DNA from: Spirosoma arboris | GTDB taxonomy: Bacteria > Bacteroidota > Bacteroidia > Cytophagales > Spirosomataceae | NCBI RefSeq assembly: GCF_009754945.1 | Contig: NZ_WPIN01000006.1 | Span: 310,001-374,000 of the forward strand | Direction: 5' to 3' | Length of the DNA stretch: 64,000 nt | Shown here: in pieces, positions 17,244 to 26,109 of the stretch | Numbering within the stretch: position 1 is the stretch's first letter | Layout of the letters: each line of letters opens with the position of its first letter | Translations under genes and position numbers: made by a program | Notes under the pieces: generated by a model | The model's database searches: none | Told to the model about the DNA's origin: nothing | What the model saw: only the letters and a program-made list of their open reading frames with translations

Positions 17244-19439
17244 TCAGGGCAGCGCAAATGCGAAGTAAGATCCGCCTGGCTTATGGCCATTTTTTACGCC
17301 CCCGACCGCAATGGCAATGTATTGTTTCCCATTAACCTGGTAGGTAATCGGTGTCGCGAAACCGCCCGCCGGGAGCTGATATTCCCAGACAACCTTGCCC
17401 GTTTTTCGGTCGAAAGCCCGGATTCGTTCATCGTAAGTGGCCGCTATGAAGACTAGTCCACCTGCTGTAACAATGGGACCGCCGTAGTTTTCGGTACCAG
17501 TTTTCGGAATTCCTTTTTTTGTCAATTCGGGAAACTCTCCCAGTGGAACTTTCCACAGGTATTCGCCCGTGTTCAAGTTAATGGCATTGAGCGTACCCCA
17601 GGGCGGTTTTACGGCCGGATAACCATCTGGGTCCAGAAGTTTTGTATAGCCGTTGTTGATATAAGGAGGTATATATGGAAAAACGGGCTTCTCTGCCACC
17701 GCTTCGGGAGCCGAAGCATTATGATGATCGTCTGTTTCAGTAGCCTTGGTTTCGGTATTGAGCAAAAACCGAATAAGGGTGCTGCGATCCTGATCAGAAA
17801 TATGTTCGAATGAAGGCATCCGTCCCCGCCCGGTTTTTAGAACGGCTTGTATATCCTGACCGGTTAGTCGTTTCCCAATATCGACCAGACTGGGATAGGT
17901 CTGACCACTCCCTTTTCGGTCGGCACCGTGGCAGGCGGCACAATTTGTCTGATAGAGTGATTTCCCTTTGGAGGCCAGTTCCGCCGTTCGTTCTGCCATA
18001 TTTAACATCTTTACATCCCAGACCATTTCGTTTGAATTCTGATATAGAATGCCGTCTGGATCGGCTGCGTTACCACCCCATTCTGCACCACCGCCGATTC
18101 CAAAAAATAGTGTCCCTTCCAGACTTGGCGGCATAAACTTATTACCAGCGCGTGTTTTCAAGAATCGCTCTTTCACAAAGGCGTGCGCTTCGGGTGTGCG
18201 ATCAGTGATGTCTGCTTCGGTGAATACCTGACGGGCAAAGGGATCAGGTTTTAACGGAACCCGCTGTTTAGGCCAGGGCTGTTCGCCCGGAAGACCCGTT
18301 GTTGGAACGGCCCGCTCTTCGACCGGGAAGAGAGAAGTCCCTGTATCGCGGTCAAGCACATACACCAGGCCATCTTTCGTGGACTGCGCCACCGCATCGA
18401 CTAGTTTGCCGTTGTGCTTCACGGTAACCAGATTGGGTTGACAGGGTAGGTCACGGTCCCAGAGATCGTGATGGACGGTTTGATAATACCATTTCAGTTT
18501 GCCCGTTTCGGCATTCAGGGCGAGAATACAATCGGAATATAGATTTTGACCAGCCCGACTTCCGCCATAGAAATCAACCGCTGGCGAACCGGTACCCAAG
18601 TAGACCATACCTCGTTTTTCATCAAGCACCATACCTGCCCAGTTGTTGGCTCCACCTATTTTCTGGTAGGCATCTTTGGGCCAGGTTTCGTAGCCTGCCT
18701 CACCAGGTTGTGGAATGGTGTGGAATATCCAGCGCATCTTGCCGGTACGCACATCGAAGGCGCGGACATGGCCCGGTGCTGCATCCCCATATTCGGAGAC
18801 CGTACAGCCCATGACCAGCAAATCTTTATGGATAACGCCCGGACTGGTTACGGTAACAGATACCTTTTTGATATCATAGTTCGGGTCATTTAATAGACCT
18901 TCCCGTAAGTCTACTTCGCCATTTTTACCAAATTGCGTGACCGGCTCACCCGTCAGCGCATTGATGGCGAAGAGGGTTGGGCCAGCCGTAAACAGAATCC
19001 GTTTGTCCGATCCGCCATTGTCTTCTTCCCAATACATGACGCCCCGATTTGGATTAAAACGAGCGGTTTTGTCTTTATAAGGGTCGAATACCCAGAGTTG
19101 TTCGCCTGTATTGGCCTTTACCGCAAACAGCTTCAACTTAGGTGTCGTGCCGTACAAAATGCCGTTGACAACAATGGGTTGGCATTGAATTTCGGGTTGA
19201 CGCCCCGTTTCCCCATCGACCTTCGCTGCGTTGTACGTCCAAGCTACCTGAAGATTTTTAACGTTGCCGAGGTTGATTTGCGTAAGAGGAGAATACCGAT
19301 TCCCGGCTTTATTCCCACCGTAATGAACCCAGTCTGTATTTCCCGTAGGGTCGGTATGTATGTCGGATTGATTCGGATACATGGCAGCCAGCAATAACCA
19401 CAATGAGCCAATTGATCCGAGATAAATAATATTTTTCAT
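17244..19439 (-). CDS. PQQ-dependent sugar/alcohol dehydrogenase with inserted cytochrome c domain
   Basis: A 731-residue quinoprotein. After a signal peptide or N-terminal anchor (MKNIIYLGSIGSLWLLLAA) come the W-motif blades of an eight-bladed PQQ propeller (DWVHYGGNKAGNRYSPL, LQVAWTYN, TGKLKWYYQTVHHDLWDRD, VYVLDRDTG, GKVVWEYQLPAGGFATP). A class I cytochrome c domain is inserted near residues 485-570: NCAACHGADRKG, with a probable Met ligand in GRMPSFEHIS. The TVHHDLWDRDLPCQPNLV stretch resembles the membrane glucose dehydrogenase/quinate dehydrogenase group more than methanol dehydrogenase. It would oxidise an aldose or polyol in the periplasm and pass electrons through its haem. No PQQ synthesis genes are in view. 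It sits between a mutarotase-fold protein and a sugar-acid dehydratase, pointing to a sugar-to-aldonate step. Confidence 0.88.
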   Translation of the reverse strand: MKNIIYLGSIGSLWLLLAAMYPNQSDIHTDPTGNTDWVHYGGNKAGNRYSPLTQINLGNVKNLQVAWTYNAAKVDGETGRQPEIQCQPIVVNGILYGTTPKLKLFAVKANTGEQLWVFDPYKDKTARFNPNRGVMYWEEDNGGSDKRILFTAGPTLFAINALTGEPVTQFGKNGEVDLREGLLNDPNYDIKKVSVTVTSPGVIHKDLLVMGCTVSEYGDAAPGHVRAFDVRTGKMRWIFHTIPQPGEAGYETWPKDAYQKIGGANNWAGMVLDEKRGMVYLGTGSPAVDFYGGSRAGQNLYSDCILALNAETGKLKWYYQTVHHDLWDRDLPCQPNLVTVKHNGKLVDAVAQSTKDGLVYVLDRDTGTSLFPVEERAVPTTGLPGEQPWPKQRVPLKPDPFARQVFTEADITDRTPEAHAFVKERFLKTRAGNKFMPPSLEGTLFFGIGGGAEWGGNAADPDGILYQNSNEMVWDVKMLNMAERTAELASKGKSLYQTNCAACHGADRKGSGQTYPSLVDIGKRLTGQDIQAVLKTGRGRMPSFEHISDQDRSTLIRFLLNTETKATETDDHHNASAPEAVAEKPVFPYIPPYINNGYTKLLDPDGYPAVKPPWGTLNAINLNTGEYLWKVPLGEFPELTKKGIPKTGTENYGGPIVTAGGLVFIAATYDERIRAFDRKTGKVVWEYQLPAGGFATPITYQVNGKQYIAIAVGGVKNGHKPGGSYFAFALP

Positions 19440-19480
19440 GAAACAAGAAATGACATGTAAGTGGTTCTATTTGAGGAGAT

Positions 19481-19550
19481 TTGTCATCCCGACAAAGGAG
19501 GGATCTCTAGTTGCCTGACGCTTGAGATCCCTCCTTTGTCGGGATGACAA
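19481..19550. repeat. Perfect 27-base-arm inverted repeat
   Basis: The arms at 19481-19507 and 19524-19550 are perfect complements (TTGTCATCCCGACAAAGGAG begins the left arm) around a 16-base loop. The element sits between the stop of the mutarotase-fold gene and the start of the PQQ dehydrogenase gene, on the same coding strand. It looks like a dispersed palindromic repeat and would form a very stable RNA hairpin. Confidence 0.88.
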
Positions 19551-19628
19551 AAACACTTGGTTTATGGTCAGAGCTTGTCAATCCTTGCCCAATTTTTAGT
19601 ACTCTTGACAAAACCTGATCATTCCTTC

Positions 19629-20597
19629 CTATTTAGCGTAATAGTCGTACTGGATTTTCCAGGTGAATTCCTTGCCGGGTTCGGCTTTTATCTGGATGTA
19701 AGGTTCCGGGCAAACCGCGACCGGCATTGACCAATAAGCGAGTTGCACAATGGGTTGATCGCAGGTGATGCGCACACCAGCGCCTGTTTTTTTGTTTTCA
19801 ATTCGTATGTCGTAGTCTTTGGCGGTGTCGCCGAAGCCGGTCAGGTAGCAATGCGTGGTTTCACCTTTGCTAAGTTCCTTGAGATAGGTGAGTTGATTCG
19901 TACGTATCTCAAACAGCGTTCCCATGCCTCGGAGTGTTCCTTTGGTTTGTAAAGCAAACGGAAACGTTACCGAAAAATCGGGACCAGTTGGCTGCTTGTC
20001 AATTACATAAAAATTGTGATCATAAACCGTCGTTTCGATGGGTTTGGCCCCCGTATTCGTCAACGAATGCTCCAGTACCAGCGTCGGTTTTCTGGGTAAT
20101 AGCCGAACCGTTTTTCGGTATCGGTAGGAATAACCCGCAGCATCGATTAACTCGTGGGTAAACTCAATAGCGTCTTTCCCCTTTTTGACGCTCCATTTCC
20201 CCAGCTTAACCGTTTCATAGGGCGTACTAAAACGGTAGGGTTCATCAGCCGATTTTCGGAGTGAGCCCACTCCAATCTTCAGGAAATCTTCGCCCGGTTT
20301 AGCGGTTTCATAGCCAATAGGTGTAAACTCTTCGACCGGGCCGCTAATGGCATCGTGTAGTTTCGGATCGTATTTCTCGAACCACTGCCCGAAATAGCTA
20401 TGTCCTTTATAATCAAGGCTAGCGAAAACACCCGACCAATCGAAACGTACTCCCTGATAATAACCCTGTGTCGGATCGGGCAAGTACAGTTTCGCCTGAA
20501 TGATCCCGTTTGAGATATCCGCCTGCGGGAACGGTGCCAAAACAACGGCGCTGGTTAGGCTAAATAGTACGCCGAGAATAACGAGTGTCTGCTTCAT
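19629..20597 (-). CDS. Secreted protein with galactose-mutarotase-like fold
   Basis: A 322-residue protein with a signal peptide (MKQTLVILGVLFSLTSAVVLAPFP). The body has the beta-supersandwich pattern of aldose-1-epimerase-like proteins: ISNGIIQAKLYLPD, FDWSGVFASLDYKGHSYFGQWF, FTHELIDAAGYSYRYRKTVRL, LEHSLTNTGAKPIETTVYDHNFY and a C-terminal strand EFTWKIQYDYY. Conserved-looking His, Asp and Glu (HNF, EPYIQI) are compatible with a sugar-binding or epimerase site, but I cannot assign the catalytic pair with certainty. It is encoded between SusD and the PQQ dehydrogenase and is exported. A mutarotase supplying the beta anomer to the dehydrogenase, or a lyase-like or binding role, would fit. The function is inferred from fold and context. 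Confidence 0.6.
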   Translation of the reverse strand: MKQTLVILGVLFSLTSAVVLAPFPQADISNGIIQAKLYLPDPTQGYYQGVRFDWSGVFASLDYKGHSYFGQWFEKYDPKLHDAISGPVEEFTPIGYETAKPGEDFLKIGVGSLRKSADEPYRFSTPYETVKLGKWSVKKGKDAIEFTHELIDAAGYSYRYRKTVRLLPRKPTLVLEHSLTNTGAKPIETTVYDHNFYVIDKQPTGPDFSVTFPFALQTKGTLRGMGTLFEIRTNQLTYLKELSKGETTHCYLTGFGDTAKDYDIRIENKKTGAGVRITCDQPIVQLAYWSMPVAVCPEPYIQIKAEPGKEFTWKIQYDYYAK

Positions 20598-20621
20598 GAG
20601 TGGGAGTTGTTTTACTGATTT

Positions 20622-20721
20622 CCCCTCACCCCCGGCCCCTCTCCCAAAACAGGAGAGGGGAGCAACTATTGCCAGGTCCTCACCCCTCTCCTGTTTTGGG
20701 AGAGGGGCCGGGGGTGAGGGG
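20622..20721. repeat. Near-perfect 37-base-arm GC-rich inverted repeat
   Basis: The outer arms CCCCTCACCCCCGGCCCC and GGGGCCGGGGGTGAGGGG match exactly, and the match continues inward through CTCCCAAAACAGGAGAGGGG. It fills the gap between the SusD stop (20731) and the next start (20597). The family is the same as at 3614-3705 and 5191-5340. Short open frames here are artefacts of the repeat. Confidence 0.9.
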
Positions 20722-20730
20722 TCAATCGCA

Positions 20731-22461
20731 TCAATATCCCGGATTTTGCTTCATATTGGCATTCGCCGTGATCTCATTGATCGGAATGGGCTGGGCATAA
20801 TCGGTTGCCGGGTCAAACTGGATAGTACCGCCCCGGATTTTTTGATAGTAAGCGGCTTCTGCAGGGCCAATTTTCCATCGGCAAACGTCGGCCCACCAGT
20901 TAAATTCTCCGAAAAACTCCGCCCATCGCTCATACCTGAGTGGGTTACTTTTCAAGCCATCATCCGGCGCTTTAGTCGCATCGGTTAGGCTTTTATAGTC
21001 AACTGCCGAGGGGGAATCAACGGGAAGCCCATAGGCACGTCGATGCACTTTGTTAATGTATTCAAGTGCCGTTGCATTATCGCCCGTATGGGTCAGGGTT
21101 TCGGCATAAAGCAGGTATATATCGGCCAATCGTAGCCAGAGTATATTCGAGCCGTTGGCCCGGTTTACCTCTAATTCCGTACCCGCCAGATTGATGTATT
21201 TTCGGAAACTCCAGGCTTCCATATCAATCTCAGTGACGTCTAAGTAATGAGAAATTGGCTTTTTCACACCCGCCACAACCATCGAATCGACATACGGCTG
21301 AAAACAGGCTACCCATAGCCGGGGGTCAACCGTTTTATTGGCCCGTGCCGCAACCGATTTGGTGATATACGACTTGTCAACATTCGCAATATTGGCGCTT
21401 GTTGTACCCGTAGGGAAGTAATGTCCCAGATTGAAGCCAAATCGAGCAATGTTTTTGGCGTGAGGAAACACGTTCGACCATGCTGACGCAATGGGTGTGC
21501 CTGTGTCGCCGACGTAGGAAGGAGCAAGCAAAGTGCCCATCATAGATCCCATCGATAAATCGACGCCACCATAGGTCAAATCGACATTCAGATTAAGTTC
21601 GACTACTGATTCTGAGTTGAACTCGTTCTGTCCATTGAACATGGTTTTGTAAATGTCGAACGAAACCAGCGACTTGCCACTGCCGGTAATTACGCTGCTT
21701 AGATACGTTTTTGCATTCGTCCAATCCTCGGTGAAAACGTAAACTTTCCCCAAGAATCCTTTCACACCCCAGCCTGTAACTTTGTGTTTATCGGTAGCTG
21801 CCGTCCAGGTTTGGGTTCCCAGTAATGTTTCGGCTGCTTTTAAATCGCTAATAATAAAATCCCAGTTCTGCTTTACGGTGGAGCGAGCTATCTGAGTAGC
21901 AGCCAGGTTGTCGGCAACGGTTGTCACAATGGGTACGCCCATCTTATCGCCACCGGCACCACCTACGATAAAGCTTTCCCCCCAAAACGTAGTCAGGTAA
22001 TAATAATACCAGGCCCGAAGGTAAAGCGCCTGCCCTTTAATGAGGTTAATGGCGACTAAATCCGTAGCCGAAGCATTTTTGCTAACCCGATCAACGCCAG
22101 CCAGTAAGGTATTACTACGTTGAACCCCCCGCCATAAATCCGGCCAGATTTGTAATAAAAAAGCGTCGCTGGGTAAGGCATTGTTCTGACCCATCTGAAT
22201 CCAGTTGGGCGATCCCTGCCAGCTCAAATCGGTCGTGTGATCCCATAAATACGTACTATAAGGCCCCATTGCCCGGCCGAAAATACCGGTTGCATGTTGC
22301 GTACCATATACGCCCGTAAGGAGCTGCTCAAGATCAGCTACAGTGGCAGGATAATTGGCCGTCGAAATAGCCGTTGGATTATCAACATTGACGAAACTGT
22401 CTTTGCAGGAGGCCAGGCCTACCAGTAAGGCAAACAGCGATAATTTGAAGAATATGTTCAT
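20731..22461 (-). CDS. SusD/RagB-family glycan-binding lipoprotein
   Basis: A 576-residue surface lipoprotein (MNIFFKLSLFALLVGLASC, lipobox GLASC) that starts 20 bases after its SusC partner ends. SusD marks include KDSFVNVDNPTAIS, the helix QALYLRAWYYYYLTTFWGE, ILWLRLADIYLLYAETL, LRYERWAEFFGEFNWWADVCRW and the family ending PIPINEITANANMKQNPGY. It is longer than the first SusD, with extra Trp-rich loops early in the protein (WQGSPNWIQMG) that could line the ligand site. It belongs to the locus governed by the sigma/FecR pair. Confidence 0.95.
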   Translation of the reverse strand: MNIFFKLSLFALLVGLASCKDSFVNVDNPTAISTANYPATVADLEQLLTGVYGTQHATGIFGRAMGPYSTYLWDHTTDLSWQGSPNWIQMGQNNALPSDAFLLQIWPDLWRGVQRSNTLLAGVDRVSKNASATDLVAINLIKGQALYLRAWYYYYLTTFWGESFIVGGAGGDKMGVPIVTTVADNLAATQIARSTVKQNWDFIISDLKAAETLLGTQTWTAATDKHKVTGWGVKGFLGKVYVFTEDWTNAKTYLSSVITGSGKSLVSFDIYKTMFNGQNEFNSESVVELNLNVDLTYGGVDLSMGSMMGTLLAPSYVGDTGTPIASAWSNVFPHAKNIARFGFNLGHYFPTGTTSANIANVDKSYITKSVAARANKTVDPRLWVACFQPYVDSMVVAGVKKPISHYLDVTEIDMEAWSFRKYINLAGTELEVNRANGSNILWLRLADIYLLYAETLTHTGDNATALEYINKVHRRAYGLPVDSPSAVDYKSLTDATKAPDDGLKSNPLRYERWAEFFGEFNWWADVCRWKIGPAEAAYYQKIRGGTIQFDPATDYAQPIPINEITANANMKQNPGY

Positions 22462-22481
22462 GATCGGAATAGCGTTGGAAG

Positions 22482-25400
22482 TTAAAAACTCATGTTGATG
22501 CCCATCGAAAGAAGCCGGGTGCGTGGATAGGAATTGATGGTGTCAATTCCCCGGGCAGTTGTCCCGTTTACGCCCAACACTTCCGGATCTAGCCCACTGT
22601 ATTTAGTGAATGTAAGCAGGTTCTGTGCCTGAACATACACTTTCAGATTCGAGATTTTCAGGGACTTCGTGAGTGTATTGGGAATGGTATAGCCAATCTG
22701 TAAATTCCTCAGCTTCAGGTATGAACCATCCTCTACGAAATAGTCCGAAATACGACCATAGTTGGCATTCGGGTCACGCGAAAAAACACCCGTTGAACTT
22801 GTGGCACCCACCCGAGGCTGATTCGTGAGCCCATTGCCGTTGAAGAATGAAGAGTTGAAAATATCCTTCGTCGTGTTATAATCGCCATAAAAATACTCTC
22901 TGTAGTATTTAGTCCCGTTATACACATCGACTCCCTGAACTCCCTGAAACAGAGCAGTTAACTCAAGACCTTTCCAGCCCAGATTTAGTGTAAATCCATA
23001 CGTCATTTTGGGCCAGGGATTGCCAATAAACGTTTTATCAGCTAGCGTAATTCGACCATCTCCATTGGTATCATGAAAGCGCAAATCACCGGCAGCTGTG
23101 CCTGCATTCTGATAATAAACACTGGTTGAGCCAGCCGCTTGTTGGGCTTTCTCATTTAAAGCAGCTACTTCGGCAGCCGATTGGAAGATCCCGTCTACTT
23201 TATAGCCATAAAACTGGCTCAGTGGGTGTCCAACTTCAGTACGTGCCGCGTTTCCGTCAAGATCAAGAGCGGCAGATCCATCGGTAATTGGATTATTGTT
23301 CGTACCATCCAGCTGTTTAACCAAATTTCGGTTGAACGATGTATTGGCTGTAATACCGTAGGTGAATGCGCCTTTTTTGCCGCGGTAATCTACTGCCAGT
23401 TCAATCCCTTTGTTACTCATCTGGCCAATATTGGTGTAGACGAATGAAGGACCAAAACCAGCCGATAAGGCTACGGGAACCTGATAAATCATACCCTGAG
23501 TCTGCCGGTTGTACCAGTCAACAGTGATGTTCAGCGCGTTTTTCAACAAACCAATATCCAATCCTATATCTGTTTGAAGGACAGATTCCCACTTAATATT
23601 CTGGTTGGCCAACTGAGCCGTAAGCGCATACCCTTTGGCACGACTACCATCGGCGAGTCCCTGGCTATTTGTACCGTTATTGCCACCGTATGAAGGCAGA
23701 TAGGTATACTGAGGAATGTTACTGGTGCTACCCAATTTTCCGTAGCTGGCACGGAGCTTCAGGTTCGTTACGTAAGAGAGATTATCTCGAATAAAGGCTT
23801 CTTCATTCAGTTTCCAGCCCACTGAGGCCGATGGGAACACCCCAAATTTGTTCGTCGGACCAAAGCGGTCAGATCCATCCCGACGAATCGTACCCGTCAG
23901 CAGGTACTTGCCTGCGTAGGTGTAGTTGATCCGTCCAAATTGAGAAAGAATCCGGGTTTGTGGCAACTCACCACCACTCGTCACGTAGCTGCTTGGGTTG
24001 GTCGATAAGCCCAGATTATACGTTACATACGGAAACCCCTGCGCTGATCCGATTAGCGAACTTAGGTTCGATTTGTAGGCTTCGTACCCGGCTAATGCTT
24101 TAAATTCATGCTGGCCAACTGTTTTCGCGTAAGTCAATACAAAGTTGGCCGTTAGGTTGACCTGATTATCAATTTCCCGGGTCAGGGCTGCAACGTGATT
24201 GGTAACGATGCCATAATCATAGCCTTCATTGAATTTGTAATTCTTCGTGCCATAGATTGACGCTCCAACGGTTGATCGGAAATTCAGTCCCGGAATGATT
24301 TCCCAATCGGCATAAACATTCCCCTCCAACGCGTAGGTTTGGTTCAACTGGTGATTCATGTATTCCTGGCCTACCAGGTTCGGTCCACCAAAGTAGTTGC
24401 CTGTTTTAGCCCAGCCGCCGTAGATATTTGTTGGGTCATACACTGGAACCACCGGAGCTGACCGGAACGGGAACGTAGTACTTACCGTCGGATTGGTGCT
24501 GGTCATCCAGGCGTAGAGCGTTTCGCCTACTTTGATCTTTTTGTTTACCTTAAAATCAGCGTTGGAACGAAGTCCGTAGCGCTCAAAATAGTTGTCGATA
24601 AGTGTACCGCCTTCCTTCTGATAATTGGCCGAGAGGTAATAATTACTTTTGGCCGAAGCACCCGATAAGGAGAGCGAATAACTCTGCTCTATACCCTGGG
24701 TAAATAAATCGTTCACCCAATCATTGTCAGGCAATTTAGTTGGATCACCCCAGCTGTTCGTTGCCACACCAAAGGCGGTTTTAGCAGTATAATAGTCGGC
24801 CGTATTCAGGAGTTTATACAGATGGAGGGGCTCCCTGACGCCATAGTATGCATTAAAATTGATGCTTATTTTGTCCATAGTAGCCCCTCGTTTGGTCGTT
24901 ACCAGAACGACCCCACCAGCGGCTTGAGCGCCATAAATTGCCGCAGCACTGGCATCTTTCAGAATTTCGATGGATTCGACATCCTGCAGGTTGAAGTTAT
25001 TGCCCGATGCCATCCGGATACCGTCAACAATGTATAGCGGAGCCATACCGCCAATGGACCCAACTCCCCGAATAACAATATCAGAACTTGCGCCGGGTGA
25101 GCCGTCATTACGCGTCACCTGAACACCTGCTGCACGGCCCTGTAGCGCTTCGTTGATACTTCGAACGGGCAAACTCTTTACCTCTTCGGCTTTTACCGAG
25201 GAAATAGATCCTGTCAGATCCGATCGTTTTTGGGTGCCATAACCGACAACAACTACTTCGTTAAGGTTCTTGGTGTCGACAGCTAAACTGACATTCACGG
25301 ATGTTTGATTGCCTACCGTAACTTCTTTAGATTGATAACCCACAAAGCTGAAAACCAATACGTCGTCGCCAGTAAGCAAAGTCATTCGAAACTGGCCATT

Positions 25401-25913
25401 CGCATCGGTTGTCGTACCTCGATTGGTGCCTTTAACCACAATACTTACACCGGGGAGCGGGTTGCTGGCTTCGTCGGAAACAGTTCCTGACAGATTCCGA
25501 TCGGTGGAGGCTGCATCGTTATTGTAAGGTATTTCAATGATTGGTGGTGGAGGCTCCTGATTCAGAATGATCTGCCGCCCTTTTACCTGATAGGTGAGTT
25601 GGTGAGCCCTCAATAAATTATCGAGGACGTCGACTAAGGGTTGATTCGTCGCGCTGAGCGATACACGGTCGTTCAATTGGACAAGCGTTGACCGGTACGC
25701 AAAGCGTACATCGGCCTGACGTCCCAACTGATTCAACACAGTTTTTAAAGTCAGGTTATCAGCACGGAGCGTAACGCGCTGATCCATGACTTTCTGTGCT
25801 TCAACCGGGCGGGCCGCTGCCAGCCCGGCTATTATAGCCGCCAGTAGTAACTGATAGACAGTAAATTTCATAAGGCTGCGCAACAGGCTAAGCGGTTGTC
25901 GAAGTTCTTTCAT
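22482..25913 (-). CDS. SusC-family TonB-dependent receptor with N-terminal STN signalling domain
   Basis: I start at 25913 (MKELRQPLSLL), giving about 1143 residues; an in-frame ATG 60 bases upstream would put a polar stretch before the signal sequence. After the signal comes a secretin/TonB N-terminal (STN) domain (VTLRADNLTLKTVLNQLGRQ to QIILNQE, about residues 48-120). The carboxypeptidase-regulatory-like domain follows (LSGTVSDEASNPLPGVS), then the plug (NEVVVVGYGTQKRSDLTGSI, PLYIVDGIR, AAGGVVLVTTKRGA) and barrel, ending in RTRLLSMGINMSF. The STN domain is the part that contacts a FecR anti-sigma factor, and such a gene (26110-27228) with its ECF sigma factor lies just upstream, so substrate binding should induce this locus. 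It is the only one of the four SusC proteins here with an STN domain. Confidence 0.96.
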   Translation of the reverse strand: MKELRQPLSLLRSLMKFTVYQLLLAAIIAGLAAARPVEAQKVMDQRVTLRADNLTLKTVLNQLGRQADVRFAYRSTLVQLNDRVSLSATNQPLVDVLDNLLRAHQLTYQVKGRQIILNQEPPPPIIEIPYNNDAASTDRNLSGTVSDEASNPLPGVSIVVKGTNRGTTTDANGQFRMTLLTGDDVLVFSFVGYQSKEVTVGNQTSVNVSLAVDTKNLNEVVVVGYGTQKRSDLTGSISSVKAEEVKSLPVRSINEALQGRAAGVQVTRNDGSPGASSDIVIRGVGSIGGMAPLYIVDGIRMASGNNFNLQDVESIEILKDASAAAIYGAQAAGGVVLVTTKRGATMDKISINFNAYYGVREPLHLYKLLNTADYYTAKTAFGVATNSWGDPTKLPDNDWVNDLFTQGIEQSYSLSLSGASAKSNYYLSANYQKEGGTLIDNYFERYGLRSNADFKVNKKIKVGETLYAWMTSTNPTVSTTFPFRSAPVVPVYDPTNIYGGWAKTGNYFGGPNLVGQEYMNHQLNQTYALEGNVYADWEIIPGLNFRSTVGASIYGTKNYKFNEGYDYGIVTNHVAALTREIDNQVNLTANFVLTYAKTVGQHEFKALAGYEAYKSNLSSLIGSAQGFPYVTYNLGLSTNPSSYVTSGGELPQTRILSQFGRINYTYAGKYLLTGTIRRDGSDRFGPTNKFGVFPSASVGWKLNEEAFIRDNLSYVTNLKLRASYGKLGSTSNIPQYTYLPSYGGNNGTNSQGLADGSRAKGYALTAQLANQNIKWESVLQTDIGLDIGLLKNALNITVDWYNRQTQGMIYQVPVALSAGFGPSFVYTNIGQMSNKGIELAVDYRGKKGAFTYGITANTSFNRNLVKQLDGTNNNPITDGSAALDLDGNAARTEVGHPLSQFYGYKVDGIFQSAAEVAALNEKAQQAAGSTSVYYQNAGTAAGDLRFHDTNGDGRITLADKTFIGNPWPKMTYGFTLNLGWKGLELTALFQGVQGVDVYNGTKYYREYFYGDYNTTKDIFNSSFFNGNGLTNQPRVGATSSTGVFSRDPNANYGRISDYFVEDGSYLKLRNLQIGYTIPNTLTKSLKISNLKVYVQAQNLLTFTKYSGLDPEVLGVNGTTARGIDTINSYPRTRLLSMGINMSF

Positions 25914-26006
25914 ACTTTTACTTGTTTTTTGACTGTTTGGATTTAGAAATGGACAAAAAACCCCCTGCCTCATCCTAGATGAGGGTATCGAACAAGGGTG
26001 TGAGTG

Positions 26007-26037
26007 AAGTCAGTGATGCCGGAATCATCACTGACTT
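26007..26037. repeat. Hairpin between fecR-like and susC-like genes
   Basis: The arms AAGTCAGTGATG (26007-26018) and CATCACTGACTT (26026-26037) are perfect 12-base complements. The T-run follows on the plus strand, where no gene is being read, so in the direction of the genes it would lack a U-tract. It may still separate the fecR transcript from the susC promoter. Confidence 0.7.
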
Positions 26038-26109
26038 TTTTTGTAAAAAAGTGGCTTACTTCTTCATAGGCGATTTGTAAAAGGGTGGGTTTAGGAATTA
26101 GGTAATGCG

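Noticed and set aside
17244..19439. PQQ protein as methanol/ethanol dehydrogenase
   Set aside because: The position of the haem domain inside the propeller and the HHDLWDRD region fit the glucose/quinate-type group better. The exact substrate remains open.
19481..19550. Inverted repeat as ends of an insertion sequence
   Set aside because: Only 16 bases separate the arms and there is no transposase gene or target duplication. It is a simple palindromic repeat.
20500..20988. Plus-strand open frames across the GC-rich repeat
   Set aside because: They run antisense through SusD and mutarotase-fold genes and owe their length to the repeat; no domain or signal is seen.
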